Numbered from the stretch's first letter, positions 51,211 through 60,113 are shown. The stretch: 64,000 nucleotides of DNA from Amorphoplanes friuliensis DSM 7358 (GCF_000494755.1 NC_022657.1:4192001-4256000); one strand, 5' to 3'. Made by a program: numbers and translations. The notes: generated by a model from the sequence alone, not told the origin.

Positions 51211-52155
51211 TCACCGGCGGCGGGACCGGCCGAACGCCTCGGTCACGGCGCTCAGGAGGGTGCCGAGAGCGATGACGATCAGGCCGATGTTGATCCACCG
51301 GGCGGCGTCCGCCGGCCACTCCGCGGCGGTGACAAAAGCGGGGTTGAGGATCCGGTCGGTCGCCGCGGCCCAGACCAGGGCGACCGCGTTCACGACGGTG
51401 ACCAGGGCCCCGGCGAGCGTGAGAGCCAGACTCCAGCGCAGGTAGTAGCGGGCGAAGGAGAACCCCAGCAGCACCGCGCCCAGCGCGACGAACACCCACA
51501 CCAGACCGGTCTCCCAGAACCACGGTGAGAGCACCCCGACCGGGTCACCCTGAGCGTCCCGCTCGGTGCTGACCACGGGTGAGAGCAGGATGAACGCGGT
51601 GACGAGCACAAACGCCAGCGATTCGGCGACGAGCTCACCCCACCGCGCCCGGCGGCTCGGCGGTGCGGCCGGCAGCGCGTCCGGGGTCCAGCTCCGGCCG
51701 GGCAGGCGGCGCAGCGCCGGGGTGCGCTCGATGATCGCGAACAGGACGGTCGTCCAGACGGCGATGTGGACGGCCGTGGTGACCGCGGCGCCGAGGGTGT
51801 CACCGACCACCGTGACCACCGAGTCCTCCTCGACGCCGCGGACGAACCCGACCGCTGCCGCGACGGCCGGCACGACCGTGGCGAGCAGCGTCGTCAGCAG
51901 CCGGAGGTAGTCCAGGTAGAGCCGCGGGCCGATGAGCTGCAGCGGCCGGTCCGCAAAACCGGCTGCGAGCCGGTCCGGGTCGCCCAGCTCCGTCAGCACG
52001 GCGGTCTCCGCCTCGTCCGGATCGGCCCCGGCCTCGAGCCGGTCGTCGACCGCATCGGCGATGGACGCCCGCAGCTCCCGCTCGATGTCGCTGCGCTGCC
52101 GCGCGGGCAGCCGGCGCAGGGTGGTTTCGACGTACCGGTCGGAGAGGCTGCTCAT
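51211..52155 (-). CDS. HAAS-type membrane protein of a PadR operon
   Basis: A 314-residue protein. The first ~75 residues form the soluble HAAS-like helical domain (YVETTLRRLPARQRSDIERELRASIADAVDDR, ELGDPDRLAAGFADRP) that commonly accompanies PadR regulators. Six or so membrane spans follow (~80-300). ATG overlaps the PadR stop by 4 bases. Such pairs are thought to sense or respond to envelope or drug stress, but the function of the membrane part is unknown. Confidence 0.8.
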   Translation of the reverse strand: MSSLSDRYVETTLRRLPARQRSDIERELRASIADAVDDRLEAGADPDEAETAVLTELGDPDRLAAGFADRPLQLIGPRLYLDYLRLLTTLLATVVPAVAAAVGFVRGVEEDSVVTVVGDTLGAAVTTAVHIAVWTTVLFAIIERTPALRRLPGRSWTPDALPAAPPSRRARWGELVAESLAFVLVTAFILLSPVVSTERDAQGDPVGVLSPWFWETGLVWVFVALGAVLLGFSFARYYLRWSLALTLAGALVTVVNAVALVWAAATDRILNPAFVTAAEWPADAARWINIGLIVIALGTLLSAVTEAFGRSRRR

Positions 52156-52487
52156 GACTCGCCCTTCAGCGTGCGCAGTGCGGTGTCGAGCCGGTCCCAG
52201 TCGCGGCTCAGGTCCCCGGCCAGGGCGGTCCCCTCGGCGCTGGTGCGGTAGAACTTCCGCGGCCGGGCCTCGTCGGTGTTCCACTCGCTGGTCAGCAGTC
52301 CCTGCTTCTCGAGGCGGCGCAGCAGGGGATAGAGCGTGTTGGCGTCGACGGCAAAACCCCGCCGCTCGAGCAGATCGAGCAGCGCATATCCGTAGCCGGG
52401 CTGCTCCAGCAGCAGCAGGCAGGCCAGCACGACCGTGCCCCGCCGCAACTCCTGCAGATGCGTCGCAAGCAGATCATCGTCACCCAT
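52152..52487 (-). CDS. PadR-family transcriptional regulator
   Basis: A 111-residue winged-helix repressor (LRRGTVVLACLLLLEQPGYGYALLDLLERRGFAVDANTLYPLLRRLEKQGLL, ~14-64, the classic PadR core), then a short C-terminal helix. No ribosome site fits upstream. TATAGT lies 7 bases before the ATG, so the message is probably leaderless. The -10 is inside a 14-base palindrome, which predicts direct self-repression. Confidence 0.92.
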   Translation of the reverse strand: MGDDDLLATHLQELRRGTVVLACLLLLEQPGYGYALLDLLERRGFAVDANTLYPLLRRLEKQGLLTSEWNTDEARPRKFYRTSAEGTALAGDLSRDWDRLDTALRTLKGES

Positions 52488-52491
52488 GACT

Positions 52492-52505
52492 CACACTATA
52501 GTGTG
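52492..52505. promoter_or_regulatory. PadR operator over a bidirectional -10 element
   Basis: CACACTATAGTGTG is a perfect palindrome. TATAGT reads as a -10 on both strands, one serving the leaderless padR and the other pointing to the TetR-type gene. PadR binding here would block both. Confidence 0.65.
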
Positions 52506-52627
52506 CGGCGCACAATATTGGCACAGCGCCATGTCACGGCCAGTGCCTCGCCCAGGAAGCTGACACCGATCGACAGCTGCACCGGCCGCGCGCCCCTTTC
52601 CAGCGGCGGCGTGAGATCGCCGATGCC

Positions 52628-53266
52628 GTGCTCGTCGTCGTCGCGCGACAGGGTCTCGAGGCGGCGTCGCTGCGCTCGGTCGCCGAGCAGGCGGGGCTGG
52701 CGATCGGGTCGGTGAGGCACTACGTGGACGGTCACGAGGAGCTGATCATCTTCGCGGTCGGCGAGCTCGGCCGCCGGATCCGTGAGCGGGTGTGGTCCCA
52801 CGCCGAACCGATCCTGGCTTCGGTGGCCGAGGGTGGCGACCGTGCGGCGCGCCGGCGGCACACGGTCGACCTGCTCGCCGAGTGGCTACCTCTCGATGAC
52901 ATGCGCCGCGACGAGGCGGCGCTGCGGCACACGTTCGCGGCGGCTGCCCGCACCCGGCCGGAGTTGCGGCCGCACGCCGAGGCGATGCGGGAGGAGATGG
53001 CGAGCCTGGTCGCCCGGGTGCTCGACGCCGCCAGGGCGGCCGGTGGGCTGCCCGCGGAGCTCGACGTCGAGCTGGAGACCGTACGGCTGTGCGCGCTCCT
53101 GGACGGGCTCAGCGTTCACCCGGAGCGGTGTTCCCCGGCGATGATGACCGCGGTGCTGGAGCGCCACCTCGACTCGCTGGGCGGTCAGCGGGTTGCTTCG
53201 TCGCGCTCCGGGTCGAGGCCGGCGGCGGTCAGGGCGGCGGCGACGCCGGCGTCGAAGCGTTCGTAG
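52628..53266 (+). CDS. TetR-family regulator, start uncertain
   Basis: About 212 residues from GTG 52628. The HTH LRSVAEQAGLAIGSVRHYVDGHEELI (~15-40) is intact, but that start cuts helix 1. The same frame reads PRAPFQRRREIADAV immediately upstream, as a complete TetR N-terminus should. The only start-like codon there is CTG 52577 (TAG closes the frame at 52499). So either a CTG start or an upstream sequence error is likely. The C-terminal ~27 residues lie antisense to the next gene (82-base overlap) and exceed the usual family end at RHLDSL. Confidence 0.8.
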   Translation: MLVVVARQGLEAASLRSVAEQAGLAIGSVRHYVDGHEELIIFAVGELGRRIRERVWSHAEPILASVAEGGDRAARRRHTVDLLAEWLPLDDMRRDEAALRHTFAAAARTRPELRPHAEAMREEMASLVARVLDAARAAGGLPAELDVELETVRLCALLDGLSVHPERCSPAMMTAVLERHLDSLGGQRVASSRSGSRPAAVRAAATPASKRS

Positions 53267-53583
53267 GCGGCCACGCGGCCGCCGGTGACCCGGAAGAACG
53301 AGCCGATGCGGAAGCTGTCCTGAGCCGCTCCGGTCGCCGGGTCGGTCCAGCGGGCCTGCTGCTCGACCACCACCCGGCCGTCGCCGCCGCAGAACCATCG
53401 GACGGGGTCGGAGGAGAAACCCGAGCGGCCGAGCCACTCGCTGAGGATCGCGCGGGGTGCCCGGCCGCGGCCGCGCGGGCCGACGATCTCGACCTCCTCG
53501 TGGCTCAGCGACTCCACCCGGGCGCCGTCACCGGAGTTGATCGCTGTCAGCCATTCTTCGACCACTGCCAGTTCGCCGTTCAC
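53185..53583 (-). CDS. SnoaL/NTF2-like protein
   Basis: A 132-residue small alpha+beta barrel protein starting at GTG. It has VVEEWLTAINSGDGARVESLSHEEVEIVGPRG (~8-39), then RGRAPRAILSEWLGRSG and strands ending SFFRVTGGRVAAYERFD, the SnoaL-like order. Such proteins are small isomerases, cyclases or ligand-binding proteins. No catalytic assignment is possible. Its 3' end is overlapped by the TetR gene on the other strand. Confidence 0.78.
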   Translation of the reverse strand: MNGELAVVEEWLTAINSGDGARVESLSHEEVEIVGPRGRGRAPRAILSEWLGRSGFSSDPVRWFCGGDGRVVVEQQARWTDPATGAAQDSFRIGSFFRVTGGRVAAYERFDAGVAAALTAAGLDPERDEATR

Positions 53584-53636
53584 TGCACGACCCTAACCCC
53601 GGGCGTAGGGTCGGAAGCGACCCTGGGAGGCAATCG

Positions 53637-54053
53637 ATGGCGTCGTTCAACGACACGGTGATCGAGAACTTTCGCGCAAACGACGGTGTGGTCGGCGGGC
53701 ACTGGGAGGGCAAGACGCTGCTCCTGTTGCACACGACAGGGCGGCGGTCCGGTAAGGAGTACGTGACGCCGCTGGTCGCCGCGCCGGACGGTGACAGCTA
53801 TGTGATCTGCGGCAGCCTCGGGGGTGCGCCCAAGGATCCGGAGTGGGTCGCCAACCTGGAGGCCGCCGACGAGCCGGTCACCGTCGAGCTGGGCAAGGAC
53901 ACCGTTCAGGCGGACCAGACCGTCGTGCGTCCCGGCGACGACGACTGGGAGCGGCTGTACGGCATCTGGCGTGCCTACTGGCCGGACGCCGCCGACTACG
54001 AGACGAAGACCGACCGTAAGTTTCCGGTCGCCCGCCTGACCGTCCGCGACTGA
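53637..54053 (+). CDS. DUF385/nitroreductase-family deazaflavin (F420)-type protein
   Basis: A 138-residue split-barrel protein of the Ddn-like family: FNDTVIENFRANDGVVGGHWEGKTLLLLHTTGRRSGKEYVTPLV (~4-47) with the conserved LLLxTTGRRSGxxYVTPL, then DPEWVANLEA and a C-terminal FPVARLT. Relatives use F420 to reduce quinones or nitro compounds. GGGAGG precedes the ATG. It ends 4 bases before the convergent MFS gene. Confidence 0.88.
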   Translation: MASFNDTVIENFRANDGVVGGHWEGKTLLLLHTTGRRSGKEYVTPLVAAPDGDSYVICGSLGGAPKDPEWVANLEAADEPVTVELGKDTVQADQTVVRPGDDDWERLYGIWRAYWPDAADYETKTDRKFPVARLTVRD

Positions 54054-54057
54054 GCAC

Positions 54058-55227
54058 TCAGGACAGAGCCGGGGCCGGGACGCGGGTGCGGGCGGCGGCC
54101 GAGGCGGCGACCATCACGGCCAGTCCGGCGGCGGTGATGCCAGCGCCGGCCCAGATCGGGGACGTGTAACCGAGGCCGGCGCTGATCGTGGCACCGCCGG
54201 CCCACGCGCCCAGGGCGTTGCCGAGGTTGAAGGCGCCGATGTTCGCCCCTGAGGCCAGCGTCGGTGCCTGGTCGGCGTAGTGCATCACGCGGGTCTGCAG
54301 GGCCGGGACCGTGGCGAAGCCGAAGCCGCCCATCAGCAGCAGGGAGCCGAGGGTCGCCACCTGGCTGCCCGCGGTGAGCGCGAAGACCGTCAGCACCACG
54401 ACCAGTCCGGCCAGGACGACGATCAGGGTGCCGTCGACGGACCGGTCGGCGAAGCGTCCGCCGACCATGTTGCCGACGAACAGTCCGGCGCCGAGCAGCA
54501 CGAGGAGCCACGGCACGGTCGCGGCGGAGAAATCACTCACCTCGGTGAGCGTGTACGCGATGTAGGTGAACGCGCCGAACATGCCGCCGAAGCCCAGCAC
54601 GGTGACGACGATCGACAACCACACCTGACCGGACCGGAACGCCCGCAGCTCGTGCCGCACGCTCTGCGTGGCCGCCGGGGCGGCGAGGGCCGGGACCAGT
54701 GTCAGGACCCCGAACCAGGCCACGACGCCGATCGCGGTGATGGCCCAGAACGTCGCGCGCCAGCCGTACGCCTGGCCGAGCAGTGTGCCGAAGGGCACCC
54801 CGAGGACGTTCGCCGCGGTGAGCCCGGTGAACATCATCGCGACCGCCGCGGCCCTGCGCTGCGGTGCGACGAGACCCGCGGCGACGACGGCGCCGATGCC
54901 GAAGAACGCGCCGTGGCAGAGCGCCGCGATCACCCGGCCGGCCAGCATGACCTCGTACGTGGGTGCGATCGCGGAGACGAGGTTGCCGGCGATGAACAGG
55001 CCGAGGAGTCCGAGCAGCACCTGCTTGCGCGGCAGGCGGGTGGTCGCGGCGGTCAGGCCGAGTGCACCGACGACGACGGCCAGGGCGTAGCCGCTGATCA
55101 GCCAACCGGCGGTCGCCTCCGAGACGCCGAAGTCGCCGGCTACTTCCGGCAGCAGGCCCATGATGACGAACTCCGTCAGGCCGATGCCGAATCCACCGAT
55201 GGCGAGGGCGAGCAGGCCCAGCGGCAT
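54058..55227 (-). CDS. MFS exporter (AraJ/Cmx-like, DHA1)
   Basis: A 389-residue twelve-span transporter. The first span segment GLTEFVIMGLLPEVAGDFGVSEATAGWLISGYALAVVVGA (~16-55) is the AraJ/chloramphenicol-resistance pattern. TTRLPRKQVLLGLLGLFIAGN holds the motif A loop. GAGGAG precedes the ATG. Divergent from a MarR regulator across a large inverted repeat, so it is probably a drug or metabolite efflux pump under MarR control. Confidence 0.9.
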   Translation of the reverse strand: MPLGLLALAIGGFGIGLTEFVIMGLLPEVAGDFGVSEATAGWLISGYALAVVVGALGLTAATTRLPRKQVLLGLLGLFIAGNLVSAIAPTYEVMLAGRVIAALCHGAFFGIGAVVAAGLVAPQRRAAAVAMMFTGLTAANVLGVPFGTLLGQAYGWRATFWAITAIGVVAWFGVLTLVPALAAPAATQSVRHELRAFRSGQVWLSIVVTVLGFGGMFGAFTYIAYTLTEVSDFSAATVPWLLVLLGAGLFVGNMVGGRFADRSVDGTLIVVLAGLVVVLTVFALTAGSQVATLGSLLLMGGFGFATVPALQTRVMHYADQAPTLASGANIGAFNLGNALGAWAGGATISAGLGYTSPIWAGAGITAAGLAVMVAASAAARTRVPAPALS

Positions 55228-55243
55228 GAGAACTCCTCGGTAA

Positions 55244-55306
55244 GATAGTTGCGTACGCGGCCTAACTGACTGTTGCACGCGCCGATAGGCCGCGCAAGCA
55301 ACTATC
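55244..55306. promoter_or_regulatory. Large inverted repeat, MarR operator
   Basis: Two 21-base arms (55244-55264 and 55286-55306) match at 19 of 21 positions. The outer parts read GATAGTTGC and GCAACTATC, the inner ends GCGGCCTA and TAGGCCGC. A third GTTGC lies between them. The repeat fills most of the 100-base gap between the MFS and MarR starts and covers the likely -10 of the MFS gene. Confidence 0.75.
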
Positions 55307-55327
55307 GCTCCGGGAGGCGGGGGTCAC

Positions 55328-55762
55328 ATGGGAATCGCCGACGACGCGGTGGAGGTGCGTGCCCAGGGCTGGCGGCGGCTCGCCGCCCTGCACGGGCTTC
55401 TCGAAACGGCCCTGGAGAAAGCGCTGACCAGCGCAGTCTCGCTCTCGGTGGTCGAATACACGGTCATGGACGCGCTTCGCCGGCAGGACGGGTGGCACAT
55501 GCGCATGCAGCAGCTGGGCCGGGCCGCCGCGCTCAGCCCCAGCGCCACGACGCGGCTGGTCAACCGGTTGGAAGACCGTGGCCTGCTGACCCGCGTCCTC
55601 TGCGCCGACGACCGGCGGGGCATCTACACCGAGCTGACCCCGGCCGGTCATGCGCTGCTCACCCAGGCTCAGCCGATCCACGACGCCGCCCTGGCCGAGG
55701 CCCTGGCGCGCGCTGAAGGCGTACCCGAGCTTGCCGACCTGGTCGTGGCCGCGTCAGGGTGA
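55328..55762 (+). CDS. MarR-family transcriptional regulator
   Basis: A 144-residue winged-helix regulator. After an N-terminal helix come VSLSVVEYTVMDALRRQDG, LGRAAALSPSATTRLVNRLEDRGLLTRVLCADDRRGIYTELTPAGHALL (~62-111; recognition helix and wing), then a dimerisation helix. GGGAGGCGG lies upstream of the ATG. The divergent MFS exporter is the likely target. Confidence 0.92.
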   Translation: MGIADDAVEVRAQGWRRLAALHGLLETALEKALTSAVSLSVVEYTVMDALRRQDGWHMRMQQLGRAAALSPSATTRLVNRLEDRGLLTRVLCADDRRGIYTELTPAGHALLTQAQPIHDAALAEALARAEGVPELADLVVAASG

Positions 55763-55826
55763 CCCTCGCAGTCCCAGGAACACCGGGGCAGCGGGTGTCC
55801 GGCCGGTTCGGTCGCACGCTGAGGAC

Positions 55827-56681
55827 ATGCCGAACACAACCTTGGAACTTGCCCCCGATCTCACTCTGACCCGCATGGGCTACGGCGCCATGCAACTGGC
55901 CGGCCCCGGCGTGTGGGGGCCGCCGCGCGACCGTGAAGCCGCGATCGCCGTGCTGCGGACGGCCGTCGAACTCGGGATCACACACTTCGACACCAGCGAC
56001 TACTACGGGCCGTACACCGTGAACGAGGTGATCCGGGAGGCGCTGCACCCGTACCGGGAAGGGCTGCGTCTGGTCACCAAGGTCGGGGCGCGCCGCGACC
56101 CGGACCGGTCCTGGCCGCCGGCGCTGTCCCGACAGGAGCTCACCGATGCCGTGCACGACAACCTGAAGCACCTCGGGGTGGACGTCCTCGACGTCGTCAA
56201 TCTGCGTGTCGGTGCCATCGACCACCCGACGGCCGGTTCGATCGCGGAGCCGTTCGGGGTGCTGGCCGAGCTGCGCGAGCAGGGTCTGATCCGGCACCTC
56301 GGTGTCAGCATGGTGACCTCCGAGCAGCTCACCGAGGCGCAGTCGATCGCGCCGGTGGTCAGCGTGCAGAACCTCTACAACCTGGCGCTGCGGCAGGACG
56401 ACACCCTGGTCGACCGGTGCGCCCGGGAGGGTATCGCGTTCGTGCCGTTCTTCCCGCTCGGCGGCTTCTCGCCGCTGCAGCACGGCGTGCTCGACGCGGT
56501 CGCGGCCCGGCTCGGCGCCTCGGCCCAGCAGGTCGCCCTGGCCTGGCTGCTGCAGCGGTCACCCACCGTGCTCCTGATTCCCGGTACGTCCTCGGTGGCG
56601 CACCTGCGGGAAAACGTCGCGGCCGCCGATCTCGACCTGCCCGCCGACGCGATCGCGGAGCTCGACGGGATCGGTGCCTAA
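55827..56681 (+). CDS. Aldo/keto reductase
   Basis: A 284-residue NADPH-dependent (beta/alpha)8 reductase. GYGAMQLAGPGVWGPPRDREAA (~18-39), then the catalytic Asp and Tyr in FDTSDYYGPYTVNE, Lys in LVTKVG and the late nucleotide site LIPGTSSVAHLRENV. The usual catalytic His position reads VVNLRVG, so His is replaced by Asn, as in several members of the AKR branch that includes pyridoxal reductase-like proteins. GAGG precedes the ATG. Overlaps the convergent POT gene by 4 bases. Confidence 0.88.
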   Translation: MPNTTLELAPDLTLTRMGYGAMQLAGPGVWGPPRDREAAIAVLRTAVELGITHFDTSDYYGPYTVNEVIREALHPYREGLRLVTKVGARRDPDRSWPPALSRQELTDAVHDNLKHLGVDVLDVVNLRVGAIDHPTAGSIAEPFGVLAELREQGLIRHLGVSMVTSEQLTEAQSIAPVVSVQNLYNLALRQDDTLVDRCAREGIAFVPFFPLGGFSPLQHGVLDAVAARLGASAQQVALAWLLQRSPTVLLIPGTSSVAHLRENVAAADLDLPADAIAELDGIGA

Positions 56682-58135
56682 CGGACGCCGCTCATCAGAC
56701 GGCTGATCGGGCGGGCGGCGAGGGCCAGGGCGGCGCCGATGACGATCGCCACGGCACCCAGGACACCGAAGTACGCGACCTCGTGCGCCTCGTCGTAGTA
56801 ACCGGCGAGGGTGCCCGAGGCCGCCGTGCCCAGCGCCACGGACAGGAAGAACAGCGCCACCATCTGGGTGTGGAAGACCCGCGGGGCGAGTTTGGTCGAC
56901 AGCGACAGGCCGACGGGGGAGAGCAGCAGCTCGGCGATCGTGAAGACGAGCAGGATGCCGGCGAGCCCGAGCAGCGGTGCGCTGTTCGGGCCGCCCCCGG
57001 CCAGGGGCAGGAACAGCAGGAACGCGACGCCCATGATGGCCGTACCGGCGGCGAACTTGACCGGCGTGCTCGGCTGACGCGGGCCGAGCCGGGTCCACAA
57101 CGCCGCGAAGACCCCGGACAGGATGATGACAAAGACCGGGTTGATCGACTGGACCCAGGAGACGGGCATCTCCCAGCCGAACAGGTCGCGGTCCAGGCGC
57201 CGGTCCGAGTAGATCGTCACGACGGTGAACTGCTGCTGGTAGAGCGACCAGAACACCGCGCTGGCGACGAACATCGGGATGAACGCCAGGACACGCCGCC
57301 GCTCGACGCCGGTGATCCGCCGGCTGCTCAGGATGACGACGAAGTACGCGATCGCCGCGAGCGCGCTCAGCACGATCACCACGTCCGAGAGGCGGTCGGC
57401 GCGGAGCACACCTGTCACCGCGAGCACCACGATCAGGACGGCCACGGCCGCGACGATCACCGCGACCGGCAGCCGCCGCCCGGCGGGCAGCGGGTTCGGC
57501 ACCTCGTCGGCCTCCCTCGGCAGCCGGCGGCGGCCCAGCGTGTACTGGACGAGCCCGGCCGCCATGCCCGCCGCGGCGAGGCCGAACCCGGCGTGGAATC
57601 CCCAGGTCTTCTGGAGCAGGCCGGTGAGCAGCGGACCGGCCAGCGCGCCGAGGTTGATGCCCAGGTAGAAGAGCGAGAAGCCGGCGTCACGGCGTTCGTC
57701 GTGCTCGTCGTGCTCGTCGTAGAGGCTGCCGACCAGGGACGTGGCGTTGGCCTTGACACCGCCGCTGCCGATCGCGATCAGGATCAGGCCGGTCGTGACA
57801 CCCGTGAGGCCGGGCAGCACCGCGAGGCTGATGTGCCCGGCCATCACCAGGACCGCGCTGAGGAAGAGCACCCGTTCGGCGCCGAGCAGCCGGTCGGCCG
57901 CCCAGGCGCCGAGGATCGTCGACAGATAGACCGCGCCCCCGTACGCGCCGACGATGCTGGTCGCGGTCTGCTCGTTCAGGCCCAGACCGCCGTCGGCCGC
58001 CGAGTAGTACAGGTAGATCAGCAGGATGCCCTGCATGCCGTAGAACGAGAACCGCTCCCACAGCTCGACGCCGAACAGGTTGGCCAGGACCGGTGGCTGG
58101 CCGAAGAACGTCCGTTCGCGCGTCGGTGTTGTCAT
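56678..58135 (-). CDS. POT/PTR-family proton-dependent peptide transporter
   Basis: A 485-residue transporter with about fourteen spans. The signature ELWERFSFYGMQGILLIYLYY (ExxERxxYY-type motif; ~24-44) is clear. It is followed by GAYGGAVYLSTILGAWAADRLLG and the second PTR motif FSLFYLGINLGALAGPLLTG (~150-169). GGAGG precedes the ATG. Imports di- and tripeptides with protons. A charged YDEHDEHDERRDAG segment lies in the loop before the second motif. Confidence 0.93.
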   Translation of the reverse strand: MTTPTRERTFFGQPPVLANLFGVELWERFSFYGMQGILLIYLYYSAADGGLGLNEQTATSIVGAYGGAVYLSTILGAWAADRLLGAERVLFLSAVLVMAGHISLAVLPGLTGVTTGLILIAIGSGGVKANATSLVGSLYDEHDEHDERRDAGFSLFYLGINLGALAGPLLTGLLQKTWGFHAGFGLAAAGMAAGLVQYTLGRRRLPREADEVPNPLPAGRRLPVAVIVAAVAVLIVVLAVTGVLRADRLSDVVIVLSALAAIAYFVVILSSRRITGVERRRVLAFIPMFVASAVFWSLYQQQFTVVTIYSDRRLDRDLFGWEMPVSWVQSINPVFVIILSGVFAALWTRLGPRQPSTPVKFAAGTAIMGVAFLLFLPLAGGGPNSAPLLGLAGILLVFTIAELLLSPVGLSLSTKLAPRVFHTQMVALFFLSVALGTAASGTLAGYYDEAHEVAYFGVLGAVAIVIGAALALAARPISRLMSGVR

Positions 58136-58221
58136 GTCCCTCCGGTTACCGCGGTGCTGCCTCCGGTAAACGGTTGATCTCGTCGCGGCCGGGGTGCTCA
58201 CGGCCGTGGCAGGCTGTGCGC

Positions 58222-60105
58222 GTGACAACTTCGCCGGGGCGGATGCAGGAACGCACGCAGTGGACGCGCGGGCTCGGTGCGCCGTTGCGCGCCTTTCTGC
58301 GTACCGAATCGGGCAGTGCGGGTGTGCTGGTCGCGGCGATCGCCGCGGCACTGGTCTGGGCCAACGTCGACGTCGCGTCCTACGAGGCGTTCTGGCGCAC
58401 CGACCTCGCCGTCCGCATCGGCGGCACGGGGGTCAGCGAGGACCTGCGGACCTGGGTCAACAGCGGGCTGATGACCATCTTCTTCCTGGTCGTCGGGCTG
58501 GAGGCGCGGCGCGAGTTCGACCTCGGTGACCTGCGGGAGCGCCGGCGGTTCGTGCTGCCGTTCGTCGCGGGCCTGGCCGGCATGCTGATCCCGGTCCTGA
58601 TCTACCTGGCCCTGAACGCGGGCGGCACCGGCGCGCACGGCTGGGGTGTCGCGATGTCCACCGACACCGCCCTCGCCCTGGGCCTGCTCGCCCTGCTCGG
58701 CAAAGGTGTCCCCGACGCCGCCCGGGTCTTCCTGCTGACGGTCTTCGTCGTCGACGATCTCGTGGCGCTGCTGGTGATCGCGGTCGTCTACAGCGAGGAC
58801 ATCGAGGTCATGCCGCTGCTGGTCGCGTTCGCGGCTTTCGGGGTCTGGCTGCTGCTGCGCTATCTCGACGTGCGGCGGGCCGTCCTCTACGCCCTCGTCG
58901 CCATCGTCCTGTGGGCGGCGATGCTGATGAGCGGCGTCGACCCGGTGGTCGCCGGTCTGGCCATGGGCCTGACCGCGGTGGCCTACACCCCGGCGCGGGA
59001 GAAGCTCGAGGCCGCCAGCGGGCTGTTCAAGCTCTTCCGGGAGCAGCCGACACCGGAACTCGCGCGGTCGGCGGCGCTCGGAATGACCCAGACGCTGTCA
59101 CCCAACGACCGGCTGCAGCGCATCTACCACCCGTGGTCCAGCTACGTGATCGTGCCGCTCTTCGGCCTGGCCAACGCGGGCATCGCCATCGACGGCGGCT
59201 TCCTCGCCCGCGCGTTCACCTCGCCGGTCACCTGGGGTGTCATCCTCGGCTACCTGCTCGGGAAGCCGATCGCCGTCGTCGGCGTCTCCGCCCTGCTGAC
59301 CTGGCTCACCCACGGCCGCATCCGCCCCGGCGTCGGCTGGGCGGCGGTCCTCGGCAGCGGCACGATCGCGGGCATCGGCTTCACCGTGTCGCTGCTGATC
59401 GCCGCGCTCGCGTTCGAGGGCCCCGAACTCGCCGAGGTGAAGATCGGTGTCCTGACCGCGGCGGCCGGTGCGTCGTTGCTGACCTGGACCGTCTTCCGCG
59501 TCACTTCGCTGCTGCCGGCCGACCGCCGCGCCCGCGCGCTCCTCGGCGAGACCGAGGACCTGACCGACCTGGTCCCGGCCGTCGACCCCGACCGTGACCA
59601 CGTACGCGGCCCGGCCGACGCCTCGGTCACGGTCGTCGAGTACGGCGACTTCCAGTGCCCGTACTGCGGCCGGGCCGAGCCTGCCGTCCGCGACCTGATC
59701 ACCGACACCGATCTGCGCTACGTCTGGCGGCACCTCCCGCTGACCGACGTCCACCCCCAGGCGCAGCTCGCGGCGGAGGCCGCCGAGGCGGCAGCCGCGC
59801 AGGGGAAGTTCTGGGAGATGCACGACGTGCTCCTCGACCACCAGGACAAACTGCGGATCATGGACCTCCTCCGGTACGCGGCGGAGCTCGGCCTCGACAC
59901 GAACCGCTTCCACGACGACCTGATGGACCACGTCCACGTCACCCGCGTGGCCGAGGACCTCGAATCCGCCGACGCCAGCGGTGTGTCCGGCACGCCGACC
60001 TTCTTCATCAACGGCCGCCGCCATTACGGCGCGTACGACATCGCCACCCTGAAGCAGGCCGTGAAGACCGCCCGCGCCCGGGTCGGCATCACCCGGGTCG
60101 GCTGA
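58222..60105 (+). CDS. nhaA: NhaA Na+/H+ antiporter fused to a DsbA-like thioredoxin domain
   Basis: A 627-residue fusion. Residues ~20-430 are NhaA: FFLVVGLEARREFDLG, MSTDTALALGLLALLGKGVPDAARVFLLTVFVVDDLVALLVIA with the paired Asp of the transport site (VVDD), and GSGTIAGIGFTVSLLIAALAF. Residues ~455-627 form a DsbA/thioredoxin-type domain with FQCPYCGRAEPAV (Cys479, Cys482) and the cis-Pro loop GVSGTPTFFING. This fusion is known in actinobacteria. GTG is used; ATG 58243 is an alternative. A dyad follows the stop. Confidence 0.92.
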   Translation: MTTSPGRMQERTQWTRGLGAPLRAFLRTESGSAGVLVAAIAAALVWANVDVASYEAFWRTDLAVRIGGTGVSEDLRTWVNSGLMTIFFLVVGLEARREFDLGDLRERRRFVLPFVAGLAGMLIPVLIYLALNAGGTGAHGWGVAMSTDTALALGLLALLGKGVPDAARVFLLTVFVVDDLVALLVIAVVYSEDIEVMPLLVAFAAFGVWLLLRYLDVRRAVLYALVAIVLWAAMLMSGVDPVVAGLAMGLTAVAYTPAREKLEAASGLFKLFREQPTPELARSAALGMTQTLSPNDRLQRIYHPWSSYVIVPLFGLANAGIAIDGGFLARAFTSPVTWGVILGYLLGKPIAVVGVSALLTWLTHGRIRPGVGWAAVLGSGTIAGIGFTVSLLIAALAFEGPELAEVKIGVLTAAAGASLLTWTVFRVTSLLPADRRARALLGETEDLTDLVPAVDPDRDHVRGPADASVTVVEYGDFQCPYCGRAEPAVRDLITDTDLRYVWRHLPLTDVHPQAQLAAEAAEAAAAQGKFWEMHDVLLDHQDKLRIMDLLRYAAELGLDTNRFHDDLMDHVHVTRVAEDLESADASGVSGTPTFFINGRRHYGAYDIATLKQAVKTARARVGITRVG

Positions 60106-60113
60106 GGTGTCGC

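Noticed and set aside
56417-58177. Plus-strand frame of 586 codons
   Set aside because: Antisense to the POT transporter; Asp/Arg/Gln-rich with no fold.
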